Source: Streptomyces malaysiensis subsp. samsunensis
GTDB taxonomy: Bacteria; Actinomycetota; Actinomycetes; Streptomycetales; Streptomycetaceae
Direction of reading: 5' to 3'
DNA: 64,000 nt
NCBI RefSeq assembly: GCF_024519315.1
Contig: NZ_JANIIC010000051.1
Span: 1 to 64,000 of the forward strand
Of the stretch, positions 17,162-25,862 are shown one piece after another. Position 1 is the first letter of the stretch; each line of letters starts with the position of its first letter. Under the pieces are notes generated by a model. The model saw only the letters and a list, made by a program, of their open reading frames with translations. It was not told the origin of the DNA and did not search any database. The translations under genes were made by a program, and so were the position numbers.

Positions 17162-17764
17162 GTGCTGGCGGACGGCGACACCGTCCTCCGCCCCATAAAG
17201 CTGCGTGACCAGCGCGCCTGGCGCGAGATCAACCAGCGCAACCGGGAGTGGCTCCGGCGCTGGGAGGCGACCATCCCGCCGCCCACGCCGGGCGGCCCCG
17301 TCACCCATCGGCCCACCTACCGGCAGATGGTCCGCCACCTGCGGGCCGAGGCGCACGCGGGCCGGATGCTGCCGTTCATCATCGAGTACCAGGGGCGCCT
17401 GGCCGGGCAGTTGACGGTCGCCGGGATCACCTGGGGGTCGATGTGCTCGGGCCACATCGGCTACTGGGTCGACCAGGCGGTGGCCGGGCGCGGGGTGATG
17501 CCGACCTCGGTCGCGCTCGCCGTCGACCACTGCTTCCGCACCGTCGGACTACACCGCATCGAGGTGTGCATCCGGCCCGAGAACCTGCCCAGCCGCCGGG
17601 TGGTGGAGAAACTCGGATTCCGCCAGGAGGGACTGCGTCCGCGCTATCTCCACATCGACGGCGCATGGCGCGACCACCTGGTCTACGCGCTCACGGTGGA
17701 GGAACTGTCCGAGGGGCTGCTCGACCGGTGGCACCGGACCCGACCAGGCGCATCGCAGAAATAA
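17162..17764 (+). CDS. rimJ: GNAT acetyltransferase, RimJ-like
   Basis: About 200 residues of the RimJ/RimL subgroup of GNAT N-acetyltransferases, which acetylate protein N-termini or other amines with acetyl-CoA. VLRPIKLRDQRAWREINQRN, IGYWVDQAVAGRGVMPTSVA (acetyl-CoA loop Q/R-x-x-G-x-G/A-like) and LHRIEVCIRPENLPSRRVVE are visible. It lies 17 bp after mog. The GTG at 17162 lacks a clear Shine-Dalgarno; an upstream in-frame CTG at 17141, overlapping the mog stop, is possible. Its place after moeA matches Rv0995. Confidence 0.88.
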   Translation: MLADGDTVLRPIKLRDQRAWREINQRNREWLRRWEATIPPPTPGGPVTHRPTYRQMVRHLRAEAHAGRMLPFIIEYQGRLAGQLTVAGITWGSMCSGHIGYWVDQAVAGRGVMPTSVALAVDHCFRTVGLHRIEVCIRPENLPSRRVVEKLGFRQEGLRPRYLHIDGAWRDHLVYALTVEELSEGLLDRWHRTRPGASQK

Positions 17765-17894
17765 AATACCTGTTCGAATTACGGGAGAACATTTCCAACC
17801 TGGTCATCCCAACAATCACAAAAAACTTTCGAGATATCAGCCAGATCGTGCGACACACCGCGCCAATTGGCAGATGGCCTCATGCGGACCCCTC

Positions 17895-17900
17895 TACCGT
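17895..17900 (+). promoter_or_regulatory. -10 box for leaderless sepX mRNA
   Basis: TACCGT lies 6 nt before the GTG at 17907 within an unusually A/T-rich gap (17765-17880). It decides between this GTG and the in-frame GTG at 17901, which would overlap the promoter. Confidence 0.6.
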
Positions 17901-17906
17901 GTGAGC

Positions 17907-19133
17907 GTGAGCAGCAGTGGCCTCATCTACGCAGTCATCGTCGGGGCCTGGGCCGCCTATTTGGTGCCGATGTGGCTTCGTAGGCAGGACGAGCTCAATG
18001 AGGCCCGTCCGACGGAACGCTTCAGCACCGCCATCCGGCTGCTGTCCGGACGGGCGGGCATGGAGCGCCGTTACGCCAAGAGCCGTGTGGACCTCGAGCG
18101 CCCCGGGGACCCGGCGGACGACCCCGCGGAGCGCGCCGAGGACGCGGACGCCCCCGCCGCGGCGGGCGCCTCCGCCGAGCCGGGGCGTTACGTGGCCGAC
18201 CCGGAAGCGGTGACCGACGCGGTCGACGTCCGGGCCTTCGCCGACCCCGTAACCCTGCGCGCCCCCGCTCCGGCGGCCGGCGACGCCCCTGCCGAGGCCG
18301 TGTCGGCACCGGCGGCCGGGGGCGCGACCGGCGCCCGGGGCACGGGCGGCACGGCCGGTGCGCGCGGCCAGGGTGGCTCGGCCGCCGCGCGCGGCGCGGG
18401 CGGCGGAGGCTGGAGCGCGCTGGACCGTGGACGGCGCGCGCGAGTGCTCGCGCGCCGCCGCCGCACCACCGTGATGCTCTTCCTCGGCTTCACCCTCGGC
18501 GCGATCGTCGCCGCCGTCGGCGGCCTCGCCTTCCTGTGGGCCCCGGGCATCCCGGCCATACTGCTCAGCGCCTATATCGCCTATCTGCGCGCCCAGGAAC
18601 GCCGCCGCTTCGCGTTCACCATGGACCAGCGCCACGCCGAGCAGGCCGCGCAGCGGCTGCGTGAGCGCCGTCGGCGGACCCATCCGCCCGCCGACTGCCC
18701 CTCCGACGACGACGGCCCCGTGGACCCTCCCGCCCCCGCCGAGGCCGAGCCCGCCCCGGTACCGGCCCCCTCCCGGCACGCGGCCGGGCGCCGCGCCCTG
18801 GTCGAGCAGACCGATCACGCCGAGTGGGTGGACCAGGAGCGTGAGCGTGAGCGGGGCCCGGCCGCCGGGGAGGGCTGGGAGCCGGTGCCCGTCCCGCTGC
18901 CCACCTACGTCACCGCCCCGGTCGCCCCGCGCGCCACCGGCAGCGTCGACCTGGCGGCCCCCGACGCCTGGAGCTCCGCCCGCTCCAGCACCGTCGACTC
19001 CGCCTCCGCCCAGAACCCCACCCCGGCCCCGGACCCGGTCGCCACCCCGCCCCGCGGCGCCCGCGATCGCGGCCGCACCCCCCTCTTCGACCAGTACGCC
19101 GACGAGGACCGGCCACGTGCTGCCAACGAGTGA
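17907..19133 (+). CDS. sepX: Divisome membrane protein SepX/GlpR
   Basis: A 408-residue membrane protein. The N-terminus SSSGLIYAVIVGAWAAYLV is a transmembrane helix followed by PMWLRRQDELNEARPTERFS, the conserved start of the actinobacterial divisome protein GlpR (SepX in Streptomyces), which supports FtsZ ring function and cell integrity. Two more helices lie near 187-232 (TVMLFLGFTLGAIVAAVGGL and GIPAILLSAYIAYL). The rest is a long Ala/Gly/Pro-rich disordered cytoplasmic part with a conserved DHAEWVDQER motif. It lies after rimJ, as Rv0996 does after Rv0995. Confidence 0.88.
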   Translation: MSSSGLIYAVIVGAWAAYLVPMWLRRQDELNEARPTERFSTAIRLLSGRAGMERRYAKSRVDLERPGDPADDPAERAEDADAPAAAGASAEPGRYVADPEAVTDAVDVRAFADPVTLRAPAPAAGDAPAEAVSAPAAGGATGARGTGGTAGARGQGGSAAARGAGGGGWSALDRGRRARVLARRRRTTVMLFLGFTLGAIVAAVGGLAFLWAPGIPAILLSAYIAYLRAQERRRFAFTMDQRHAEQAAQRLRERRRRTHPPADCPSDDDGPVDPPAPAEAEPAPVPAPSRHAAGRRALVEQTDHAEWVDQERERERGPAAGEGWEPVPVPLPTYVTAPVAPRATGSVDLAAPDAWSSARSSTVDSASAQNPTPAPDPVATPPRGARDRGRTPLFDQYADEDRPRAANE

Positions 19134-19208
19134 CGCCCCCTTCACTGACCAGCGAGGAACGGATTACCAAGCACCCGGGAGGGGATGCTAGAGTTTCACT
19201 CGTTGCAA

Positions 19209-19282
19209 GGGCCTGTGGCGCAGACTGGTAGCGCACCTCGTTCGCATCGAGGGGGTCAGGGGTTCAAATCCCCTCAGGTCCA
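19209..19282 (+). tRNA. tRNA-Ala (CGC)
   Basis: A 74-nt cloverleaf. The acceptor stem GGGCCTG pairs with CAGGTCC, discriminator A at 19282. The anticodon arm CCTCG-TTCGCAT-CGAGG gives anticodon CGC, which reads the alanine codon GCG. The T-arm contains GGTTCAAATCC. The 3' CCA is not encoded. Confidence 0.95.
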
Positions 19283-19291
19283 CCGCAGCTC

Positions 19292-19327
19292 AAAGCCCCC
19301 GCCGGGGATATTCGGCGGGGGCTTTTT
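19292..19327 (+). terminator. Rho-independent terminator after tRNA-Ala
   Basis: Perfect 13-bp arms (19292-19304 and 19313-19325) around an 8-nt loop, ending in a run of five T. The symmetric A-run at the 5' side lets it also stop transcripts of the convergent dps-like gene. Confidence 0.9.
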
Positions 19328-19334
19328 GGTGGCG

Positions 19335-19835
19335 TCAGGCGGTTCGGTTTTCCGCGCTGACCATCCAGGCGTGCTTTTCCAGGGAGTCGATGATCGCGTG
19401 CAGCAGGTCGGCCGTGGAGGGGTCCTCGTTGTCGATCCGGTCGTGGTGGGTGCGCAGGGTGTCGACGGTGGCGCGCAGGCGTGTGGTGACGAGATCGACG
19501 ACGTTGCTCACGCTCACCTCTCCCTCCGGGAAACCGGGGAGCGTGGTGGTCGCCGCCACCGTGTCGGAGCGGCCGTCCGGGCAGGTCGCGAGCGCGCGCA
19601 TGCGTTCGGCGATGGTGTCGGCCGACTCCCGGGCGTCATCGACGATCTGATCGAGTTGAAGGTGCAGGTCCCGGAAGTTGTGGCCGACCACGTTCCAGTG
19701 GGCCTGCTTCCCTTGGAGATGGAGTTCGACGAGATCCACCACGATCTGCTGCAACGACTGGGTGAACTGCGGCGAGGCCGTGAATCCGGTGATACCGCTC
19801 TCCGGACGTCGGGAACCTCCGGGAGAAGAGGCCAT
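19335..19835 (-). CDS. Dps-family DNA-binding ferritin-like protein
   Basis: A 166-residue Dps: a cytosolic dodecamer that oxidises and stores iron and protects DNA. The ferroxidase residues lie in QAHWNVVG (His) and LQLDQIVDDARESADTIAER (Asp/Glu). The start at MASSPGGSRR is chosen because GAAGGAG precedes the ATG at 19835 by 7 nt; a longer frame to 19862 has no such site. The N-terminal tail is short and only mildly basic. It converges on the tRNA terminator and looks like a single-gene unit. Confidence 0.9.
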   Translation of the reverse strand: MASSPGGSRRPESGITGFTASPQFTQSLQQIVVDLVELHLQGKQAHWNVVGHNFRDLHLQLDQIVDDARESADTIAERMRALATCPDGRSDTVAATTTLPGFPEGEVSVSNVVDLVTTRLRATVDTLRTHHDRIDNEDPSTADLLHAIIDSLEKHAWMVSAENRTA

Positions 19836-20008
19836 GGGGTGTCTCCTTCGAAAGCGCCGCACAGCAGACCCCTGGCACAGGAGGCCCGTGTTCCTATGCG
19901 ATCAAGCCTCAGGGAGGTCTCCGACCGCCGCCACCGCGCCTGGGCCGGTTGGGTGGACGGCCGGGCGCGGGGCGGATCGGGGCGGGTGAGCACCGGTACC
20001 CAGGGGGA

Positions 20009-20419
20009 ATGAGTACTCGGCGCGATTCGCCCACGCCCCGCGCGCGGTTGGGTGGAACGGTGAACGAGACAGCTTCCACCGGAACGGGCGCCGCCGAGGC
20101 GTCCGGCGCCGCGCATGACCAAAGACTCCGCATGGCGGCCAAGGTCGGCCTCGCGCTGTTGGTGCCCACGGCCGTCGTCAGCGTCGTCCTGTCCCTGATG
20201 ACGGAACGTGCCGCCGACTGCGTCATGTACGGCAACCGCTGCTCCTCCATTCCGGGCCCTATGATCTTCGGGGTGTTTCTCGTGTCGGCGGCGCTGGGCG
20301 TCTTCGCCGTCGGCTGCCCCCGGGAGCGGCTGCCGTTCACCTCGGCGCGTTCGTGGGCGGTGAAGCTGCAAGGCGTCGCCCAGGTGGCGATGGCGATGCT
20401 GCTGCTGGTCTCTCCCTGA
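20009..20419 (+). CDS. Small membrane protein of unknown function
   Basis: Up to 136 residues. Two hydrophobic helices, about 48-66 (AAKVGLALLVPTAVVSVVLS) and 87-105 (MIFGVFLVSAALGVFAVG), and a weaker hydrophobic end (VAQVAMAMLLLVSP). Two cysteines (DCVMYGNRCSS) lie in the loop, possibly a disulfide on the outer face. I do not recognise a family. The ATG at 20009 has a G-run too close upstream; the in-frame GTG at 20060 is an equally good start. A 195-bp non-coding gap follows with a GGCGG-AAA-CCGCC-type hairpin. Confidence 0.6.
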   Translation: MSTRRDSPTPRARLGGTVNETASTGTGAAEASGAAHDQRLRMAAKVGLALLVPTAVVSVVLSLMTERAADCVMYGNRCSSIPGPMIFGVFLVSAALGVFAVGCPRERLPFTSARSWAVKLQGVAQVAMAMLLLVSP

Positions 20420-20615
20420 GCGTTCGGGAGGCGCGATGTCATGGAATCGTGCTGACCGCGTTGGTGTTTGGTGCGAGCCGTGAGACCGGTGATGGCGCAG
20501 GCCAGGGGCAGAGGCATAGTAGGTGCCCTGTTCCGTGGCTCCATGGCGGGAAACCGCCGTAGGCCATAGTGCGTCACAGCACAACAACTGCACCACAACA
20601 GGGGGATAAGGCTCC

Positions 20616-21782
20616 ATGCCACTCATACGCCGTTCCACTGTGGGCGCCGCGGCGATGACCGCGCTGCTGGTGGTCTCCGCTTCGGCCTGCGGGCCCGGTG
20701 ACGACGAGGCGGCTTCCTCGTCGAGCTCCTCGGCCGCGTCCGTCGGTCAGCAGGCCAAGGACGGGATCCAGTTGCCCGAAGGCGTCCCGACGAGTCTGGA
20801 CGACCTGAAGAAGTGGAAGGAGGGCGGCTGGAAGGACTGGGACAAGTGGGCCCGCAAGGCGTCGGAATTCGCCAATCCGATCATCAAGAACTTCTGGCAG
20901 CCGTCCAGGATGGCCAAGGCGAAGGACTCGTCGAAGACCGTCTCCACACAGAGCACCGGCCAGAACCAGGCGGCCACCGACCCCGAGCCGCCCGCCGTGC
21001 CGGCCAAGCAGGTCTCGCGGCCGTACCACCAGAACATGGCGCCTGTCGGGAAGGTGTTCTTCGACAGCCCCGAGGGGCCGATGGTGTGCTCCGGCACGGT
21101 TGTCGACGATCCGGCCCACCCGGGGAAGTCCAACCTGGTGTGGACCGCGGGCCACTGTGTGCACTCCGGCAAGCAGGGCGGCTGGATGCGCAACATCGTG
21201 TTCGTGCCCTCGTACAACGACAACGGGCTGGCGGCCGAGCAGACCCAGACGGCGGCCCAGAACGAGGTGAGCCCCTACGGCGTGTGGTGGGCGGACTGGT
21301 CGCAGACCTCGTCCGAGTGGATCGCCAATGGCGGTAAGACCGGCGGGCTGGGGTCGGCCTACGACTTCGCGGTGCTGCATGTGAAGCCCGAGAACGGCAG
21401 TGGCAAGTCGCTTCAGGAGACGGTCGGGGCCTCGGTGCCGGTGTGGTTCGGGGCGCCGTCGGCGGACCGGGTGAGCTCGATCGGTGCCTACGGCTATCCG
21501 CAGGCCCCGCCCTATGACGGGGCGAAGATGTTCAACTGCACCAGCAGGCCGGGCCGGCTGTCGTTCTCGCCCACCTCGCCGACGATGTACCGGATCGGCT
21601 GCTCGATGACCGGCGGGACCTCGGGCGGCGGCTGGTTCGTCAACCACGACGGCAAGACGGTGCTGGTATCCAACAGTTCGATCGGCTCGTACGGACACAC
21701 CTGGCTCGCCGGTCCGCATCTGGGGTCCGAGGCCAAGGGCGTGTTCGAGGCCATCAGCGAGAAGTTCGCCGGTCAGGGCTGA
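20616..21782 (+). CDS. Secreted lipoprotein, trypsin-like serine protease
   Basis: A 388-residue precursor with a lipoprotein signal: basic start, hydrophobic AAAMTALLVVSASA and the lipidated Cys25. The mature part starts with a Ser/Lys/Trp-rich region. A chymotrypsin-fold protease domain follows with His180 in WTAGHC, Asp250 in YDFAVLHV and Ser336 in GGTSGGGW. It is close to the streptomycete 'peptidase' lipoproteins related to glutamyl endopeptidases. It should be anchored to the outer face of the membrane; the substrate is unknown. GGGGGATAAGG precedes the ATG. An imperfect hairpin at about 21819-21850 may end the transcript. Confidence 0.88.
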   Translation: MPLIRRSTVGAAAMTALLVVSASACGPGDDEAASSSSSSAASVGQQAKDGIQLPEGVPTSLDDLKKWKEGGWKDWDKWARKASEFANPIIKNFWQPSRMAKAKDSSKTVSTQSTGQNQAATDPEPPAVPAKQVSRPYHQNMAPVGKVFFDSPEGPMVCSGTVVDDPAHPGKSNLVWTAGHCVHSGKQGGWMRNIVFVPSYNDNGLAAEQTQTAAQNEVSPYGVWWADWSQTSSEWIANGGKTGGLGSAYDFAVLHVKPENGSGKSLQETVGASVPVWFGAPSADRVSSIGAYGYPQAPPYDGAKMFNCTSRPGRLSFSPTSPTMYRIGCSMTGGTSGGGWFVNHDGKTVLVSNSSIGSYGHTWLAGPHLGSEAKGVFEAISEKFAGQG

Positions 21783-21851
21783 CCCCGCGCGAACGCCCTC
21801 GGGCGCACGGTAGACGAAGGGGCCCGCTCCTCATCCGGGGCGGGTCCCTCG

Positions 21852-22376
21852 TCATGGCCGCCTTACGGTCGCGTCCACCGCGTCCGTTCCGTCCGTCGCC
21901 TCCGTAAGGAGCTTGGCGTAGCAGCGGCTGCTCTCCTCGAAGCGGTAGAGTCCGAACTTCGTCACCGGTGCATAGCCGGACGAGGTGTAGAGCCCGATGG
22001 CCTCGGGCTGCTCGGTGCCGGTCTCCAGGACCATCCGCACCCGCCCCGCCTCCCGCGCGCTGTCCTCCAGCGCCGCGAGGATGTGCCGGGCCAGCCCACG
22101 CCCGCGGGCCGCGCGCACCACGAACATCCGCTTGATCTCGGCGTCCCCGTCCTCGTAGCCCTCATCGCTCCGCTCCTGGCTGCGCCAGCCGCCGCTCGCG
22201 ACCGGGGTGCCGTCCGTGTCGTAGACGACGAGGTAGAGGCCGTGCGGCGGGTCGAAGTGGGTCGCGTCCATGGGCGTCAGATCGCCCTCGCCGTAGCGCT
22301 CGGCGTACTCGACCTGTACTTCGCCGTCGAGTTTGCGGGCGTCGGGGTGGTCGTAACGGACGGTTCGAATGTTCAT
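21852..22376 (-). CDS. GNAT-family N-acetyltransferase
   Basis: 174 residues with a GNAT core: IKRMFVVRAARGRGLARHILAAL holds the acetyl-CoA loop (R-G-R-G-L-A), and ETGTEQPEAIGLYTSSGYAP is the typical end of the fold. The substrate cannot be told. The ATG at 22376 (MNIRTVRYDHPDA) is chosen; the frame remains open upstream but crosses the divergent xthA promoter. It shares an intergenic stretch of about 64 bp with xthA. Confidence 0.85.
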   Translation of the reverse strand: MNIRTVRYDHPDARKLDGEVQVEYAERYGEGDLTPMDATHFDPPHGLYLVVYDTDGTPVASGGWRSQERSDEGYEDGDAEIKRMFVVRAARGRGLARHILAALEDSAREAGRVRMVLETGTEQPEAIGLYTSSGYAPVTKFGLYRFEESSRCYAKLLTEATDGTDAVDATVRRP

Positions 22377-22427
22377 GCGATGGATCGTACTTCTATGCAG
22401 TGCGCGTGGCGCGTGGTTTTTGTCGCG

Positions 22428-22433
22428 TATCGT
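22428..22433 (+). promoter_or_regulatory. -10 box for leaderless xthA mRNA
   Basis: TATCGT lies 7 nt before the GTG at 22441, which defines the start of the nuclease and the +1 position. Confidence 0.55.
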
Positions 22434-22440
22434 GCCGGGG

Positions 22441-23244
22441 GTGCTCACCGTGACGACCGTGAATGTAAACGGGCTGCGCGCCGCCGCCAAAAAGGGCTTT
22501 GTCTCCTGGTTGGACGGTACCGCGGCCGATGTGGTGTGCCTCCAGGAGGTACGCGCCGAGCCCAAGGAGCTGCCCGAGGCGGTTCGCGAACCCCATGGCT
22601 GGCATGTGGTGCACGCCCCCGCGGCGGCCAAGGGCCGGGCCGGGGTGTCGGTGTACGCCCGGCGCGAGCTTGAGGGCGTCCGGGTCGGCTTCGGGTCGTC
22701 CGAGTTCGACGGCAGCGGCCGCTATGTGGAGGTCGATCTGCCCGGCGTGACCGTGGGCAGCCTGTACCTCCCCTCGGGCGAGGTCGGCACGGACCGCCAG
22801 GACGAGAAGGAGCGCTTCATGGCGGAGTTCCTTCCGTATCTGAAGGAGCTGCGCGAGCGGGCGGCGGCCGGTGGGCGCGAGGCGCTGGTGTGTGGTGACT
22901 GGAACATCGCCCACCAGGAGGCCGACCTCAAGAACTGGAAGGCCAACCAGAAGAAGTCCGGGTTCCTGCCGGACGAGCGGGCCTGGCTGACCAGAGTCTT
23001 CGAGGAGGCGGCGTACGTGGACGTGGTGCGCGGTCTGCACCCGGACGTCGCCGGTCCGTACTCGTGGTGGTCCTACCGCGGCCGGGCCTTTGACAACGAC
23101 GCAGGCTGGCGCATCGACTACCAGGTCGCCACCCCCGGGCTCGCCGGACGCGCGGTCAAGGCGGTCGTGGAGCGGGCGGCCGCCTACGACCAACGGTGGA
23201 GCGACCACGCCCCGGTGACGGTGGTCTACGGCCCGGCTCGCTGA
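22441..23244 (+). CDS. xthA: Exodeoxyribonuclease III (AP endonuclease)
   Basis: A 267-residue cytosolic DNA-repair enzyme of the exonuclease-endonuclease-phosphatase fold that cuts at abasic sites and removes 3' blocks. Catalytic elements: TTVNVNGLRAA (Asn), VVCLQE (metal-binding Glu), CGDWNIAH (Asp/Asn) and RWSDHAPV (Asp/His). Length is normal for the family. The GTG at 22441 gives a protein beginning LTVTTVNVNG as in homologues. Confidence 0.95.
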   Translation: MLTVTTVNVNGLRAAAKKGFVSWLDGTAADVVCLQEVRAEPKELPEAVREPHGWHVVHAPAAAKGRAGVSVYARRELEGVRVGFGSSEFDGSGRYVEVDLPGVTVGSLYLPSGEVGTDRQDEKERFMAEFLPYLKELRERAAAGGREALVCGDWNIAHQEADLKNWKANQKKSGFLPDERAWLTRVFEEAAYVDVVRGLHPDVAGPYSWWSYRGRAFDNDAGWRIDYQVATPGLAGRAVKAVVERAAAYDQRWSDHAPVTVVYGPAR

Positions 23245-23437
23245 CGTTCGCGGGGCAGTCGGTCCGCTGACGTTCGCGGGGCAGCCGGTCCCGCACGCTC
23301 GCTGACGTTCGCGGGGTCGTCGGTCCCGCGCGCTCACCGGCCTTCGCGCGCTCGCTGACGCGTACGGGGCAACCGGCCCCGCGCGTTCCTGTCGCGTACG
23401 GCGCAACCCGCCCCACGCGTTCGCTGACGCTCACTCG
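23241..23437. repeat. Degenerate tandem repeats after xthA
   Basis: About six imperfect copies of a 26-50-bp unit that begins GCTGACGTTCGCGGGG and usually contains GGTCCCGC(G/A)CGCTC. The first copy includes the last codons and stop of xthA. The copies decay to the right and stop at the convergent MerR gene. No ORF is supported here. Confidence 0.65.
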
Positions 23438-23444
23438 GCCGGGT

Positions 23445-24170
23445 TCACCGACTCCGCGGCGCGTCGCCCAGATCCGCCCGCATCCGGCGGTTCATGGCCA
23501 TCGTCAGCTCGGCGTCCACCACGCTCGTGGCCAGTGGCCGCAGCCGCTCCACGGTCTCTCCGATGTCCTCGCCGCGCTCCTGGGCGTCCGCCAGCACATG
23601 GGTGCGCAGCAGTGTGACGAAGGTCTCGGCGATCGCGTCCACATGCTCACGCACCTCGCGCGCCGCCGCGAGCACGGCGGCCAGCGGGACGCCCTGCTCG
23701 ACCAGGGTGTGTGAGACATCCAGCAGGCGGCGGCTGAGGTGGACGATCTCGTCGCCGTCGACGGCCAGATAGCCGAGGTCGAGGGAGGTGATGAGGTTCT
23801 CCGGGGTGACCTCTCCCTCGAAGTAGTCCGCGAGCACCTCGGGGGCGAGCCGGACCGGGGTCTCCGCGGGCCAGGAGGCGGCCGCGCCCGGCATGCCGAG
23901 CAGCTCGCCCACGTCCCGGCGGCCGCTTTCGAAGGCGGTGAGCAACTCGGCGATGCCGCCGAGGGTGTGACCGCGCTCCAGCAGCGCCGCGATCGTCCGC
24001 AGCCGAGCCAGATGGTGGTCGTTGTACCAGGCGATCCGGCCCTCGCGGCGCGGCGCTGGGAGCAGCTTGCGCTCCCGGTAGAAGCGCAGGGTGCGCACGG
24101 TGATCCCGGCCTTCTCGGCCAGTTCCGCCATGCGGTACTCGCGTACCTCGTCCGCTTCGCTCTTCGCCAC
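23445..24170 (-). CDS. MerR-family transcriptional regulator
   Basis: 241 residues. The N-terminal winged helix-turn-helix reads YRMAELAEKAGITVRTLRFY followed by RERKLLPAP, and LRTIAALLERGHTLGGIAEL is the typical linking helix. The C-terminal ~140 residues (REVREHVDAIAETFVTLLRT) are an all-helical effector domain with no Cys cluster, so it is not a metal sensor of the MerR core type. It is divergent from the monooxygenase operon and is its likely regulator. The GTG start has TAGGCT 6 nt upstream (24177-24182), a leaderless arrangement. Confidence 0.9.
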   Translation of the reverse strand: MAKSEADEVREYRMAELAEKAGITVRTLRFYRERKLLPAPRREGRIAWYNDHHLARLRTIAALLERGHTLGGIAELLTAFESGRRDVGELLGMPGAAASWPAETPVRLAPEVLADYFEGEVTPENLITSLDLGYLAVDGDEIVHLSRRLLDVSHTLVEQGVPLAAVLAAAREVREHVDAIAETFVTLLRTHVLADAQERGEDIGETVERLRPLATSVVDAELTMAMNRRMRADLGDAPRSR

Positions 24171-24244
24171 AGGGGAAGCCTATGCCGAAGCCAAGGCCGC
24201 GGCCGGTCGGGTGCGACCGGCGGTAACTTCGTTATCCACAGCCC

Positions 24245-24258
24245 CTACCGCTCGGTAG
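24245..24258. promoter_or_regulatory. Palindrome between the MerR gene and the monooxygenase operon
   Basis: CTACCG-CT-CGGTAG is a perfect 14-bp palindrome just upstream of a TACGCT -10-like box (24269-24274). A second partial dyad, GTAAC-TTC-GTTA, and a TTATCCACA sequence lie at about 24224-24240. The position suits an operator for the MerR protein or another repressor. Confidence 0.5.
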
Positions 24259-24332
24259 ATCCCTGTCCTACGCTTCCCATCGTGCCAGTGATTGCTGGCG
24301 CGGTCGTATTCGCGTTCGTGGGAGGCGGCGGC

Positions 24333-25862
24333 ATGGCTGGGCTGACGCATGAGCATGTACGGGTGGCGGTGATCGGCGCCGGATTCGGCGGGCTGGGAGC
24401 GGCGGTGCGGCTGCGCCGCGCGGGCATCACGGATTTCGTGGTGCTGGAGCGGGCGGACGCGGTCGGCGGGGCCTGGCGGGACAACACCTATCCGGGCTGT
24501 GCCTGTGATGTTCCGTCACATCTGTATTCGTTCTCCTTCGCGCCCAACCCCGACTGGCCCCGGAACTTCTCCGGTCAGCCGCATATCCGCGCGTATCTGG
24601 AGCGGGTCGCCGACACCTTCGGGCTGCGGCCGCACCTCCGCTTCGGTGCCGAGGTGCGGTCCCTGCGCTGGGACTCCGGGGCGGTGCACTGGGAGGTGGA
24701 GACCGCGCGGGGCTCGCTGACCGCCGATGTCGTGGTCAGCGCCACCGGTCCGCTGGCCGACCCCCGGATGCCGGACATCCCGGGGCTCGACGGCTTCCCC
24801 GGCGCCGTCTTCCACTCCGCGCGCTGGGACCACACCGTCGATCTCCGCGGTAAGCGCGTGGCGATGATCGGCACCGGCGCCTCGGCCATACAGATCGTCC
24901 CCGCCATCGAGCGCGAGGTCGGCCGGCTCACCCTCTTCCAGCGCACCCCGGCCTGGGTGCTGCCCCGGATGGACCGCCGGATCAGCGGCGTCGAGCGATG
25001 GCTGCATACGAAGGTCCCGGCCACCCGGGCGCTGCGCCGCGGGGTGCTGTGGGGCATCCGGGAGCTTCAGGTCGGAGCCTTCACCAAGCGGCCGGGCGAG
25101 ATGCGGTTCGTCGAGCGGCTGGCCGGTGCCCATATGCGACGGGCCGTCAAGGACCCGGCGCTGCGGGCGGCGCTGACGCCCGACTACCGCATCGGCTGCA
25201 AGCGCATCCTGCTCTCCAACGACTACTATCCGGCGCTCGCCCAGCCGCATGTGGACGTGGTTCCGGCCGGGCTGAAGGAGGTGCGCGGCTCCACCCTCGT
25301 CGGTTCCGACGGCACCGAGGCCGAGGCCGACGTGATCATCTTCGGCACCGGCTTCCATGTGACCGATGTCCCCATAGCCCACCGGGTGACCGGGGCGCGC
25401 GGGACGACGCTCGCGGAGGAGTGGAAGGACGGGATGGAGGCGCTGCGCGGCACCACTCCGGCGGGCTTCCCCAACTTCCTGACCATCATCGGGCCCAACA
25501 CCGGCCTCGGGAACAGCTCGATGATCCTCGTCATAGAGGCACAGCTGGCCTATATGGCCGACTATCTGCGCCAGTTGGACACCCTGGGCGGCAAGGTCGC
25601 GCTGGACGCCCGGCCGTCGGCGGTGCGCGCCTACACCGACATGGTCCAGGAGCGGATGCGGCGCACGGTGTGGAACACCGGCGGCTGTGACAGCTGGTAC
25701 CTCGACAACGGCCGGAACACCACGCTGTGGCCCGGGACGACCACCGAGCTGCGGAGGGTCACCCGGCGCGTGGACCTCGCCGAGTACCGGGTACTGCGGC
25801 CGCACACCGGCCCGGTCAAGGCCACCGTGTCCACGGCCGGTGCGGGGAGGGGATCGCGGTGA
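24333..25862 (+). CDS. Flavin monooxygenase, type I Baeyer-Villiger-like
   Basis: A 509-residue FAD/NADPH monooxygenase. It shows the first Rossmann motif GAGFGGLGAA and YPGCACDVPSHLYSFSFAPN. The BVMO-type fingerprint F-x-G-x-x-x-H-x-x-x-W-D appears in FPGAVFHSARWD, and the NADPH-binding GTGASAIQIVPAI follows. Such enzymes oxidise ketones or other carbonyls. It is most like the MymA (Rv3083) group because of the gene order. The ATG at 24333 follows GGGAGG at 7 nt. A -10-like box at 24269 sits 7 nt before an in-frame GTG (24282), so a leaderless form 17 residues longer cannot be excluded. It overlaps the next gene by 4 bp. Confidence 0.92.
   Translation: MAGLTHEHVRVAVIGAGFGGLGAAVRLRRAGITDFVVLERADAVGGAWRDNTYPGCACDVPSHLYSFSFAPNPDWPRNFSGQPHIRAYLERVADTFGLRPHLRFGAEVRSLRWDSGAVHWEVETARGSLTADVVVSATGPLADPRMPDIPGLDGFPGAVFHSARWDHTVDLRGKRVAMIGTGASAIQIVPAIEREVGRLTLFQRTPAWVLPRMDRRISGVERWLHTKVPATRALRRGVLWGIRELQVGAFTKRPGEMRFVERLAGAHMRRAVKDPALRAALTPDYRIGCKRILLSNDYYPALAQPHVDVVPAGLKEVRGSTLVGSDGTEAEADVIIFGTGFHVTDVPIAHRVTGARGTTLAEEWKDGMEALRGTTPAGFPNFLTIIGPNTGLGNSSMILVIEAQLAYMADYLRQLDTLGGKVALDARPSAVRAYTDMVQERMRRTVWNTGGCDSWYLDNGRNTTLWPGTTTELRRVTRRVDLAEYRVLRPHTGPVKATVSTAGAGRGSR

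Noticed and set aside
19283..19335. Integration site of a mobile element at tRNA-Ala
   Set aside because: No integrase, no excisionase and no repeated tRNA 3' end were found downstream; the tRNA is followed by a normal terminator and a dps gene.
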